Part shown: in pieces, positions 1 through 7,791 of the stretch
Position numbering within the stretch: position 1 is the first letter of the stretch
How the letters are laid out: each line of letters begins with the position of its first letter
Assembly (NCBI GenBank): GCA_013821865.1
Contig: PNJM01000060.1
Location: 1-10,959, forward strand
Length of the DNA: 10,959 nt
Source of the DNA: Rhodocyclaceae bacterium
Lineage (GTDB): Bacteria; Pseudomonadota; Gammaproteobacteria; Burkholderiales; Rhodocyclaceae
Direction: 5' to 3'
Program-made: the position numbers and the translations under genes
Notes under the pieces: generated by a model
What the model was told of the DNA's origin: nothing
The model's database searches: none
What the model saw: the letters and a program-made list of their open reading frames with translations, nothing else

Positions 1-598
1 TCATGCTGCGCGGCTGCGCCGGATCGTCCGCGGCGGCCATGAGGGAAATCGCCGCCATCACCGGCACGGTCGGCTGGCAGACCGAAATCACGTGAACGTC
101 GGGCGCGAGCCGGCGAATGAAATCCCGCACGTAGGCGACGTAGTCGGCGAGGTGGAAATAACCATCCGCCAGGGGCACGAGGCGGGCGTCGATCCAGTCG
201 GTGATGTAGACGTCGTGATCCGGCAGCAGGGCGCGCACGGTGTCGCGCAAGAGCGTCGCGTAATGGCCGGAGAGAGGCGCCACCAGCAGCACCTTCGGGT
301 CATTCCGCTGGGTGGCGCGCCGGAAGTGCAGCAGGTTGCAGAAAGGCTTTTCCACCACCACGGTTTCCGTGACGGCCACGTCCGCGCCGTCGATGCGCGT
401 GTGCGTCAGGCCGAATTCGGGCTTCTCGTAGCGCCGCACCACGCGCGCCAGGAGTTCCGATCCGGCGGCGACACGACTGCTGTGGGGAAGGTAGGCGAGA
501 AGGCTGAAAGGGTGGGTGAACAGCTGTTGGCTGGTTTCTGCCCAGAACCGCAGCGGGGTGCTGACGGCGTGCCGGAGTTCGTGCAGCGTATAGATCAT
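1..598 (-). CDS. phaZ: Intracellular polyhydroxyalkanoate (PHB) depolymerase, N-terminal 199 residues, cut by the window edge
   Basis: Intracellular depolymerases of this family release 3-hydroxybutyrate units from native PHB granules in the cytoplasm. The frame begins MIYTLHELRHAVSTP at 598 and stays open for 199 codons to the left edge. Family signatures are the N-terminal region reading PLRFWAETSQQLFTHP, the core strand KVLLVAPLSGHYATLLRDTV (about 102-121), the DHDVYITDW segment (about 128-135) and the nucleophile elbow VCQPTVPVMA. In the elbow Cys174 matches the catalytic Cys reported for Ralstonia PhaZ1-type enzymes. The rest of the alpha/beta-hydrolase fold, including the Asp and His partners, lies outside the window. 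A GGGAGGG Shine-Dalgarno sequence sits 11 nt before the ATG. It is the last visible gene of a leftward block that includes a 3-hydroxyacyl-CoA dehydrogenase and a CoA ligase, which fits PHB mobilisation. The family is near certain; the missing half cannot be checked. Confidence 0.9.
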   Translation of the reverse strand, partial: MIYTLHELRHAVSTPLRFWAETSQQLFTHPFSLLAYLPHSSRVAAGSELLARVVRRYEKPEFGLTHTRIDGADVAVTETVVVEKPFCNLLHFRRATQRNDPKVLLVAPLSGHYATLLRDTVRALLPDHDVYITDWIDARLVPLADGYFHLADYVAYVRDFIRRLAPDVHVISVCQPTVPVMAAISLMAAADDPAQPRSM

Positions 599-643
599 GT
601 TTCCGGAGTCCCTCCCGTGTAGCCCGAACAAAGCATTTGCTTG

Positions 644-678
644 GTTGGAGCTTACACGATTCCATTGGTATCTCCAAC
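644..678. promoter_or_regulatory. Inverted repeat GTTGGAG-N21-CTCCAAC upstream of phaZ
   Basis: GTTGGAG (644-650) is exactly matched by its reverse complement CTCCAAC (672-678). The repeat lies 46 nt upstream of the phaZ start, in the 153-bp gap between phaZ and the thioesterase gene. Half-site centres are 28 bp apart, compatible with an operator for a dimeric repressor or with a leader hairpin. No convincing sigma70 -35/-10 pair was found beside it. The function is inferred from position only. Confidence 0.35.
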
Positions 679-720
679 AATAACGACCGGATCGGAAAAA
701 GGTTGAATCAAGGCGGGAAC

Positions 721-747
721 CGCGAGTTTCGACAGGCGAAACCTGCG
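721..747 (-). terminator. Hairpin just downstream of the thioesterase gene, possible terminator or 3' end stabiliser
   Basis: GTTTCG (726-731) and CGAAAC (737-742) form a perfect 6-bp stem with a 5-nt loop. The stem can be extended by CGC/GCG after a wobble and a mismatch. It begins 5 nt after the thioesterase stop on the minus strand. No T-tract follows on that strand, so it is not a canonical intrinsic terminator. It could reduce read-through into phaZ or protect the mRNA 3' end. Confidence 0.35.
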
Positions 748-751
748 GGGT

Positions 752-1179
752 TCAGGCGTGGGCCGCTGCCTTGCTCTCGAAGTGCTCGATGGCATGGCGC
801 AGCTTGTCCGGCACAGGCTTGGAAAGGCGCGTTTCCGGGTCGGCATTGACGTACACCACCTCGCCCTCGATCAGCAGTTCGTTATCGAGCGAGATGCCCA
901 CCTCGAAGGTCATGCTGGAGGTGCCGATGCGCGCCACGCGCACGCCGATGTCGAGGACATCGTCGTACTCGGCCGAGCCGTGGTAGTTGATCAGCGTCTT
1001 CACCACGTAGAGGTCGCTGCCGGCGTCGGCGACGCCATCCGGGTAGGGCAGGCCGATGGCGCGCCAGTATTCGGTGATGCCGACATCGAAGTAGGTGAGG
1101 TAGTGGCCGTTGAAGACGATGCCCTGGCGGTCGACCTCGGCCCAGCGCACGCGCAGCGGATGATGGAAGGAATAGGTTT

Positions 1180-1183
<4 letters not shown>
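752..1183 (-). CDS. Acyl-CoA thioesterase, 4-hydroxybenzoyl-CoA thioesterase / YbgC-FadM hotdog family
   Basis: 143 residues, the usual length of a single hotdog domain. Such enzymes hydrolyse acyl-CoA to free acid and CoA in the cytoplasm. The N-terminal motif [18 protein letters not shown] holds the family's catalytic Asp (Asp18) followed by Gly21 and the long central helix ([20 protein letters not shown]). The later strands ([37 protein letters not shown]) complete the fold. The ATG overlaps the TGA of the upstream acyl-CoA synthetase (ATGA, 1180-1183), so the two are probably translationally coupled. A ligase and a thioesterase made together suggest control of the free acid / CoA ester balance, or release of CoA from a stalled intermediate; this is inference. 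The substrate cannot be read from the sequence. Confidence 0.9.
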
Positions 1184-2820
<1,637 letters not shown>

Positions 2821-3558
2821 TGCGTTCTCCCGGGTTTCTTTAGACATGAAGCTTGACGATAGCACGGTGGAAAGCAGGAATTCAATCGTCTGTCCGGCAG
2901 GCGGAGTCCGCGGCATGATCTCGGCGAAACGCCGGATGGCGGCGAATTCCCCGACGTCCTTCTGCGGCTGGCGCGAATCGGGACGGTAGATGGCGAGCTG
3001 CCGGGCGATGCCGGCCTGGCGCGCCGAGCGCAGCACCGGCAGGCTGTCGTCGATGAGCAGGGTGCGCGCCGGGTCGAAGGGATGCAATGCGGCGAGTGCG
3101 TCCCAGAATGCCGTGTCCTCCTTGGGCAGGCCCACCTCGTGCGAGGTGATGAGACTGTCGAAATGCGCCGCCAGTCCCGTCCGCGCCATTTTCAGCGACA
3201 GGCTCTTGTGGTGGGCATTGGTGACCAGCAGAGCTCGCTTGCCCTGTTCGCGCAGCGCCGCCAGGAATTCCGGCACGTCGGGATGCACGGCGATGAGGTG
3301 GGCGACCTCCTCCTTCAGCCGGGCGATGTCGAGCTGCAGCGTGCGCGTCCAGAAATCCACGCAGTACCAGTCCAGCGTGCCGGCCTTGGCATGGTAGACC
3401 TCGGCCAGGCGCGTCCTGGCTTCGGCGTGCGGAATGCCGTGCCGCTCGGCATAGCGCATCGGCACGTGCTCCTGCCAGAAATGATTGTCGAAATGCAGGT
3501 CGAGCAGCGTGCCGTCCATGTCGAGCAGGACGGTGTCGATGGTGCTCCAGTCGATCAT
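2821..3558 (-). CDS. HAD-superfamily phosphatase, YrfG-like (GMP/IMP 5'-nucleotidase type), without its own stop codon
   Basis: The frame starts MIDWSTIDTVLLDMDGT at 3558, overlapping the TGA of the upstream dehydrogenase (ATGA). HAD motifs are complete: I, DMDGT (Asp13 nucleophile, Asp15); II, LLVTNAH (Thr113); III, GLPKED (Lys146); IV, LLIDDS (Asp170-Asp171). The tail PDSRQPQKDVGEF followed by IMP at about residue 216 is the normal C-terminus of YrfG-type enzymes of about 220 residues, which hydrolyse purine nucleotide monophosphates. There is no stop after it. The frame runs through 30 linker codons into the acyl-CoA synthetase, so the end given here is only the last codon before the ligase Met, and a ribosome starting at 3558 would stop at 1180. 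A gene caller that allows one start per stop will either fuse the two or lose this gene. The family is secure; the nucleotide substrate is by analogy. Confidence 0.8.
2856..2885 (-). promoter_or_regulatory. Promoter-like sequence for the acyl-CoA synthetase inside the HAD/ligase linker
   Basis: On the minus strand TTGAAT (2885-2880) is followed after 18 nt by TATCGT (2861-2856). A TGC directly before the hexamer makes an extended -10 element. Both hexamers match sigma70 consensus at 4 of 6 positions. A start near 2849 would leave a leader of about 28 nt containing GGGAG (2831-2827), 6 nt before the ligase ATG. This suggests the linker was, or is, an intergenic region. It is prediction by eye only. 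Confidence 0.4.
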
Positions 3559-5078
3559 TCGGGCGTCAGCAGGGATGCGCCGAGCAGGGCGCGCCGCTTC
3601 AGCCAGGGGCTGGGGCGGTAGCGCGGATCGCCGTAGAAGTCCTGCAGGTTTTCCAGGATGGCGAGCACGGTGCGCGGGCCGATTGCATCGCCCATGGCGA
3701 GCGGCCCCTTCGGATAGCCCAGGCCGAGCGTGACCGCGCGGTCGATGTCGGCGGGCGTGGCGATGCCCTGCTGGGCGATGTCGCAGCCGATGTTCACGAT
3801 GTGCGCCACGACACGCTGCGCCACCAGGCCGGCGCTGTCGCGGATCAGCGAGACCGGCACGCCGTCGGAGCCGAACAGGCCGTGCGCGGCATCGCGCATG
3901 GCGGCGGTGGTCAGCGGCGTGGTCATCAGGGTGCGGCGCTTGTTCGCGGGGAAGAGCATGTCTAGCGCCACGGTGTTTTGCGCGTCGATGCCCTGGATCA
4001 CGGCGCAACTCGTTGCATCGCGGCCCAGCGGCGTCACCACGCACAGGCTGTCGGGCTGCGGGCGCACGCTCTCGTCCGGCGTGGCGCCGAGCTTCTTCGC
4101 CAGCGCCTTCGCCGCCTGGCCGAATTCGGGATGCGCCTCGCTCACCCAGACGCGGGCGGGGCGGGCGGCCGGCAGCGCGGCCACGGCTTCGGTCCGCGCC
4201 TGGTTGCCCTGGTAGGCGTAGAAGCCGCGGCCGGTCTTGCGCCCGAGCACGCCGCCGGCAAGGCGCTGCGCCACGAGCGGCGAGGGCCGGTAGCGCGGCT
4301 CCTGGTAGTACTGGTTGTAGATCGACTCCATCACCGGGTGCGAAACATCGAGGCCGGTGAGGTCGAGCAGTTCGAACGGCCCCATGCGGAAGCCGGCCGC
4401 GTCGCGCAGGATGCGGTCGATCTCGAAAAAGTCGGCGACGTTCTCGCCGAGCAGGCGCAGCGCCTCGGTGACGAAGCCGCGGCCGGCGTGATTGACGATG
4501 AAGCCCGGCGTGTCCCTGGCGCGCACCGGGGTGTGGCCCATGCGGTTCGCCAGGGCGACGAGCGCTTCGCCGGCCCATGACTCGGTGAGCAGGCCGTCGA
4601 CGACTTCGACCACCTTCATCAGCGGCACCGGGTTGAAGAAATGGAAGCCGGCCACCCGTTCCGGACGCCGGCAGGCTGCGGCGATGGCCGTAACCGAAAG
4701 CGAGGAGGTGTTGGTGGCGAGCAGGCAGTCGTCGCCGACGATGTCTTCCAGCGACCTGAACAGCTGCCGCTTGGCGTCGAGGCTCTCGACGATGGCCTCG
4801 ATCAGCGCGTGGCAGGAGGCGAGCTCATCCAGCCGGGCGGTCACTTCCAGCCGGGCGGTGGCCGCATCCGCCGCCTCGCGAGTGATTTTGCCCTTGCCGG
4901 CCAGCGTGGCCAGCGTGGCGGCGATGGAGCCCCTTGCCCCGCCGGCGGCGCCGGCCATCTGGTCGTGGAGCATGACGCGGATGCCAGCCTGGGCGGCGAT
5001 CTGGGCGATGCCGCGGCCCATGGCGCCGGTGCCGACGACGCCGAGAGTCAGGCCGGATGCGCTGATGTCGGGCTTCAT
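3555..5078 (-). CDS. 3-hydroxyacyl-CoA dehydrogenase, two C-terminal modules (PaaH/PaaC-like)
   Basis: 507 residues. It oxidises a (3S)-3-hydroxyacyl-CoA to the 3-ketoacyl-CoA with NAD+, in beta-oxidation, aromatic-acid (phenylacetate) or hydroxybutyryl-CoA routes. The Rossmann motif GVVGTGAMGRGIA lies at 13-25, the acidic position after beta-2 at about Asp39, and the catalytic His146 is in GFHFFNPVPLMKVVEVV with Glu158. The first 3HCDH C-terminal domain spans about 190-290 (PGFIVNHAGRGF). After a linker a second one spans about 405-500 (GYPKGPLAMGD). The repeated segments PRYRPSPLV and PRYRPSPWL show the internal duplication. This long two-module form is typical of PaaH-type enzymes rather than the ~280-residue short form. 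The ATG at 5078 is preceded only by a weak purine stretch (AAAGG, far upstream). It heads the leftward operon and overlaps the HAD start. No thiolase or hydratase lies nearby, so the pathway is not fixed. Confidence 0.92.
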   Translation of the reverse strand: MKPDISASGLTLGVVGTGAMGRGIAQIAAQAGIRVMLHDQMAGAAGGARGSIAATLATLAGKGKITREAADAATARLEVTARLDELASCHALIEAIVESLDAKRQLFRSLEDIVGDDCLLATNTSSLSVTAIAAACRRPERVAGFHFFNPVPLMKVVEVVDGLLTESWAGEALVALANRMGHTPVRARDTPGFIVNHAGRGFVTEALRLLGENVADFFEIDRILRDAAGFRMGPFELLDLTGLDVSHPVMESIYNQYYQEPRYRPSPLVAQRLAGGVLGRKTGRGFYAYQGNQARTEAVAALPAARPARVWVSEAHPEFGQAAKALAKKLGATPDESVRPQPDSLCVVTPLGRDATSCAVIQGIDAQNTVALDMLFPANKRRTLMTTPLTTAAMRDAAHGLFGSDGVPVSLIRDSAGLVAQRVVAHIVNIGCDIAQQGIATPADIDRAVTLGLGYPKGPLAMGDAIGPRTVLAILENLQDFYGDPRYRPSPWLKRRALLGASLLTPE

Positions 5079-5115
5079 GTGATCGTTGCGGCAGCCTTTT
5101 CGTTGAGGTCGGCGA

Positions 5116-5121
5116 ATTATA
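5116..5121 (-). promoter_or_regulatory. Putative -10 element (TATAAT) for the leftward dehydrogenase operon
   Basis: A perfect TATAAT on the minus strand lies 37 nt before the dehydrogenase ATG, in an AT-rich patch of an otherwise GC-rich gap. No good -35 hexamer is present at 16-18 nt spacing, so an activator or a different sigma factor may be needed. Confidence 0.45.
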
Positions 5122-5124
5122 CGA

Positions 5125-5153
5125 TTGAACCGCCGCGGGCGATCCGTTAACAT
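5125..5153 (+). promoter_or_regulatory. Putative sigma70 promoter for the universal stress protein / response regulator operon
   Basis: TTGAAC (5125-5130) and TAACAT (5148-5153) are separated by exactly 17 nt, each matching consensus at 4 of 6 positions or better. A start near 5160 would give a leader of about 26 nt containing the strong ribosome site before 5186. The element lies back to back with the leftward -10, so the two directions may compete or be co-regulated. Confidence 0.4.
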
Positions 5154-5166
5154 CCATCGGATAACG
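5145..5166. promoter_or_regulatory. Inverted repeat CGTTA-N12-TAACG in the divergent control region
   Basis: CGTTA (5145-5149) and TAACG (5162-5166) are reverse complements. A second overlapping dyad, ATCCG (5142-5146) with CGGAT (5158-5162), uses the same stretch. Both cover the predicted -10 and start of the rightward promoter, an operator-like position. The arms are short and no regulator can be named. Confidence 0.3.
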
Positions 5167-5185
5167 ATTACATCGAGGAGGGGAC

Positions 5186-5620
5186 ATGTACCGCAAGGTC
5201 CTGCTGGCTTATGACGGCTCCCAGAGCGGGCGCACCGCCTTGCTCGAATGCTGCGACATCAACAACTTGCTGCACGCCGAAATCCACCTTCTGGCCGTTG
5301 CGCCGCTCATGGCGGGGCTGTATCTCACCGAAGGCTTCGTCCCCGAGACCCTGCAGGACGAGGAAAACCGGCGCTTCAAGGACATCCTCGACGAGGGGCT
5401 GAAGCTGCTCTCCGAGCGCGGCGTCAAGGCGCAGGGGCATCTCATCACGGGCGAGCCGGTCGACGAAATCTGCCGCCTGGCCGGAGATCTGGGCGTCGAT
5501 CTCATCGTCGTCGGGCACCGCAGGCACGCCTTCTTCATGTCGCGCTGGTGGAAGGGCTCGGTGGGTGCCTCCCTTATCGAGGACGCGCCGTGCAGCGTGC
5601 TCATCGCCATCGAAAAATGA
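5186..5620 (+). CDS. Universal stress protein, UspA family, single domain
   Basis: 144 residues, one Usp domain with the classic start MYRKVLLAYDGSQSGRTAL, where Asp10 is the nucleotide-contacting Asp. It ends with VDLIVVGHRR, then KGSVGASLIEDAPCSVLIAI. ATP-binding Usps carry G-2X-G-9X-G(S/T). Here the first Gly (110) and the final Gly124-Ser125 are present, but the second Gly position is Arg113, so nucleotide binding may be weakened. These are cytoplasmic dimers tied to stress survival; the specific role is unknown. AGGAGG with extra Gs (5176-5183) lies 4 nt before the ATG, one of the strongest ribosome sites in the window. The TGA overlaps the ATG of the response regulator (5617-5620), so the two should be co-translated. 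This links the stress protein to sigma54-dependent signalling, an inference from context. Confidence 0.9.
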   Translation: MYRKVLLAYDGSQSGRTALLECCDINNLLHAEIHLLAVAPLMAGLYLTEGFVPETLQDEENRRFKDILDEGLKLLSERGVKAQGHLITGEPVDEICRLAGDLGVDLIVVGHRRHAFFMSRWWKGSVGASLIEDAPCSVLIAIEK

Positions 5621-6996
5621 ACAACCGCATTGATCCGCCTGTGGCGAACATCCCGGCGACCGCCAGTTCCTGGCGGCAGTATTCGGTGCTGGTGGTGGAC
5701 GACGAGGAAGGCATGCGCAGTTTCCTGCAGCGCACGCTGGCGAGCCGCTGCGGCCTGGTGGAGACGGCGGCAAGCGCCGAGGACGGCCGCGCGCTGTATG
5801 GCCGCATCCACTTCGACCTTGTCATCCTCGACATCTCCCTGCCGGGGAAGAGCGGCGTGGAATGGCTGGACGAACTGCGCGAAGGCGGCTTCCAGGGCGA
5901 TGTCATCCTCATCACGGCATTCGCCGACATCGAAACGGCGATTCATGCGCTGCGCGCCGGCGCTTCGGATTTCATCCTCAAGCCCTTCCGCGTCGACCAG
6001 ATTCTCAACTCGATCCGCAAATGCTTCGACCGGGCGCGGCTGCTGCGCGAGAACTTCGTCCTGCGGCGCGAGGTGGCGGAGCTTTCAGGCGGCATCGACG
6101 GCGTGATCGGCTGCTCGGATGCGATGAACCGCCTGTGCCAGCTGATCAAGCGGGTGGCCGCCATGCCCAGCACGGTGCTGCTGCTGGGCGAGTCCGGCGT
6201 CGGCAAGGAGGTGGCGGCCCGCGCGCTGCACAGCATGAGCCCGCGCGCCCAGCGGCCTTTCGTGCCGGTGAATTGCGCGGCGATCTCGGCCGAACTGATC
6301 GAGAGCGAGCTGTTCGGACACGTGAAAGGCGCATTCACCGGGGCCGGCGAGGCGCACCATGGCCTGTTCTACTACGCCCAGGGCGGCACGCTTTTCCTCG
6401 ACGAGATCGCCGAGTTGCCGCTGCTCATGCAGACCAGACTGCTGCGCGTGCTGGAGGACCGCATGATCCGCCCGGTCGGCTCGACGCGGGAGATTCCGGT
6501 CGACATCCGCATCGTTGCCGCGACCAACCGCAACCTGGCCGAAGAAGCGAAGCAGGGCCGGTTCCGCCGGGATCTCTTCTACCGGCTCGATGTGGTGAAC
6601 ATCATCATTCCGCCGCTGCGCCAGCGGCGCGAGGACATCGTGCCCCTGGCACGGCATTTTTCAGCGCAGCTTGCCTCCCACCTGGGCGTGCCGCCGGTTC
6701 CCCTGGATGCCGGGACGCTGGCGCGGCTGCAGGCTTACGAATGGCCGGGCAATGTGCGGGAGTTGCGGAACATGGTCGAGCGCTCGCTCATCCTGGGCTA
6801 TTTCCCGCCGGATGCGCTGCCGGAAGGAAGCCTGGCCGAAAGCCCGGGCGGTTCGGCAGCCGCGCTGGATGAAGTGGAAAAAAGCCACATCCTGGAAGTG
6901 CTTGCCACCTGCGGCGGCAACAAGTCGGAGGCGGCGCGCCGCCTTGGCGTCTCGCGCAAGACCGTCGAGCGCAAGCTGGTCCAATGGGGGCAGTAG
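5617..6996 (+). CDS. Sigma54-dependent response regulator, NtrC family (REC-AAA+-Fis HTH)
   Basis: 459 residues in the standard three-domain layout. Receiver (about 22-140): acidic pair Asp28-Asp29, phosphoacceptor Asp72 in LVILDISLPG, Thr100 and Lys122. AAA+ (about 163-395): Walker A GESGVGKE (191-198), the sigma54-contacting GAFTGA loop (238-243), Walker B GGTLFLDE (256-263), and the arginine-finger region RFRRDLFYRLD (about 315-325). Fis-type helix-turn-helix: NKSEAARRLGVSRKTVERKL (about 435-454). All catalytic motifs are intact, so it should remodel sigma54 holoenzyme at -24/-12 promoters when phosphorylated. The ATG overlaps the upstream stress-protein stop. No histidine kinase lies in the window, so the signal is unknown, and no -24/-12 promoter was recognised in the gaps. 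The stop is 9 bp from the convergent bamD stop. Confidence 0.95.
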   Translation: MNNRIDPPVANIPATASSWRQYSVLVVDDEEGMRSFLQRTLASRCGLVETAASAEDGRALYGRIHFDLVILDISLPGKSGVEWLDELREGGFQGDVILITAFADIETAIHALRAGASDFILKPFRVDQILNSIRKCFDRARLLRENFVLRREVAELSGGIDGVIGCSDAMNRLCQLIKRVAAMPSTVLLLGESGVGKEVAARALHSMSPRAQRPFVPVNCAAISAELIESELFGHVKGAFTGAGEAHHGLFYYAQGGTLFLDEIAELPLLMQTRLLRVLEDRMIRPVGSTREIPVDIRIVAATNRNLAEEAKQGRFRRDLFYRLDVVNIIIPPLRQRREDIVPLARHFSAQLASHLGVPPVPLDAGTLARLQAYEWPGNVRELRNMVERSLILGYFPPDALPEGSLAESPGGSAAALDEVEKSHILEVLATCGGNKSEAARRLGVSRKTVERKLVQWGQ

Positions 6997-7005
6997 CCGC
7001 GGCGC

Positions 7006-7791
7006 TTACCACAGCTTCCACCACGGCTCCTTCTTGTCGAGCCCGCGCTTGTAGTATTCGCTGTCGGGGAAGTTCTTGCGCATGACCCGTTCGGCATCGT
7101 CGCGCAGGTCGTTCATGCCGAGGGCGTCGTAGGATTTGACGAGGACGAACAGCGCCTCCTCGTTGGCCGGCGCATCGGCGTAGGTTTTCACCGTGAACTG
7201 GGCGCGGTTGGCGGCGGCGACGTAGGCGCCCCGCTTCAGGTAGTAACGCGCCACATGCACCTCGTGCGAGGCCAGTGCGTTCACCAGGTACTTCATGCGC
7301 GCGGATGCGTCGGCGGCATACTTGCTGCCGGGGAATTTGCCGGCCATCTCCTTGAAGGCCTCGAAGGCCTCGCGTGCCGCCTTCGGATCCCGCTCGGTCA
7401 GGTCCTGCATGCTGATGTAGCCGAGCATGCCCTGATCCTCGTTGAAGTTCGCCAGCCCCTTCAGGTAATAGACGTAGTCGACGTTGGGGTGGTTGGGGTG
7501 CAGCTTGATGAAACGGTCGCAGGCGGCGATGGCCGAGGCCGGCTCGCCGGCCTTGTAGTAGGCGTAGGCGATCTCGATCTGCGCCTGCTGCGCGTAGCGG
7601 CCGTAGGGGTAGCGCGCTTCGAGCGTCTCGAAATACTTGACGGCCTTGTCGTAGGAGCCGTCTCCCATGGCCTCCCTGGCCGCGGAGTAGAGCCGGTTCG
7701 CCGACCAGCCGGCGGTTTCGTCATGTACTTCAGGCAGAAGGCCGCAGCCGGCGAGCAGCAAGGCGACAATTACCGCTAGACTACGCATCAT
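7006..7791 (-). CDS. bamD: Outer membrane assembly lipoprotein BamD (ComL/YfiO)
   Basis: 261 residues. BamD is the essential lipoprotein of the BAM complex that folds beta-barrel proteins into the outer membrane; it sits on the periplasmic face and binds BamA. A lipoprotein signal peptide is present: MMRSLAVIVALLLAGCG with lipobox L13-A14-G15 and lipidated Cys16. Position +2 is Gly, not Asp, so outer-membrane sorting is expected. TPR-type repeats follow: LYSAAREAMGDGSYDKAVKY, YAQQAQIEIAYAYYKAGEPAS, then FIKLHPNHPNVDYVYYLKGL, a strong BamD signature. The length is close to E. coli BamD (about 245). The ATG at 7791 has GGGGA about 8 nt upstream; a second ATG follows directly. Its start codon overlaps that of divergent rluD. 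Identification is secure. Confidence 0.96.
   Translation of the reverse strand: MMRSLAVIVALLLAGCGLLPEVHDETAGWSANRLYSAAREAMGDGSYDKAVKYFETLEARYPYGRYAQQAQIEIAYAYYKAGEPASAIAACDRFIKLHPNHPNVDYVYYLKGLANFNEDQGMLGYISMQDLTERDPKAAREAFEAFKEMAGKFPGSKYAADASARMKYLVNALASHEVHVARYYLKRGAYVAAANRAQFTVKTYADAPANEEALFVLVKSYDALGMNDLRDDAERVMRKNFPDSEYYKRGLDKKEPWWKLW

Noticed and set aside
92..622. Plus-strand 176-codon frame at the left edge
   Set aside because: The opposite strand encodes phaZ with clear family motifs; this frame is its shadow.
3559..4578. Upstream extension of the HAD/ligase frame to 4578, giving an 1132-codon frame
   Set aside because: This part is Arg/Ala/Pro-rich low-complexity translation in the alternate frame of the well-supported 3-hydroxyacyl-CoA dehydrogenase. 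The true HAD start with family motifs is at 3558.
5862..6872. Second plus-strand frame of 336 codons within the response regulator
   Set aside because: It is a plus-one shadow of the regulator, whose receiver, AAA+ and HTH motifs are all in the main frame.
6997..7005. GCCGCGGC palindrome between the convergent response regulator and bamD stops
   Set aside because: It is only 8 bp with no loop and no T-tract, too short to call a bidirectional terminator.
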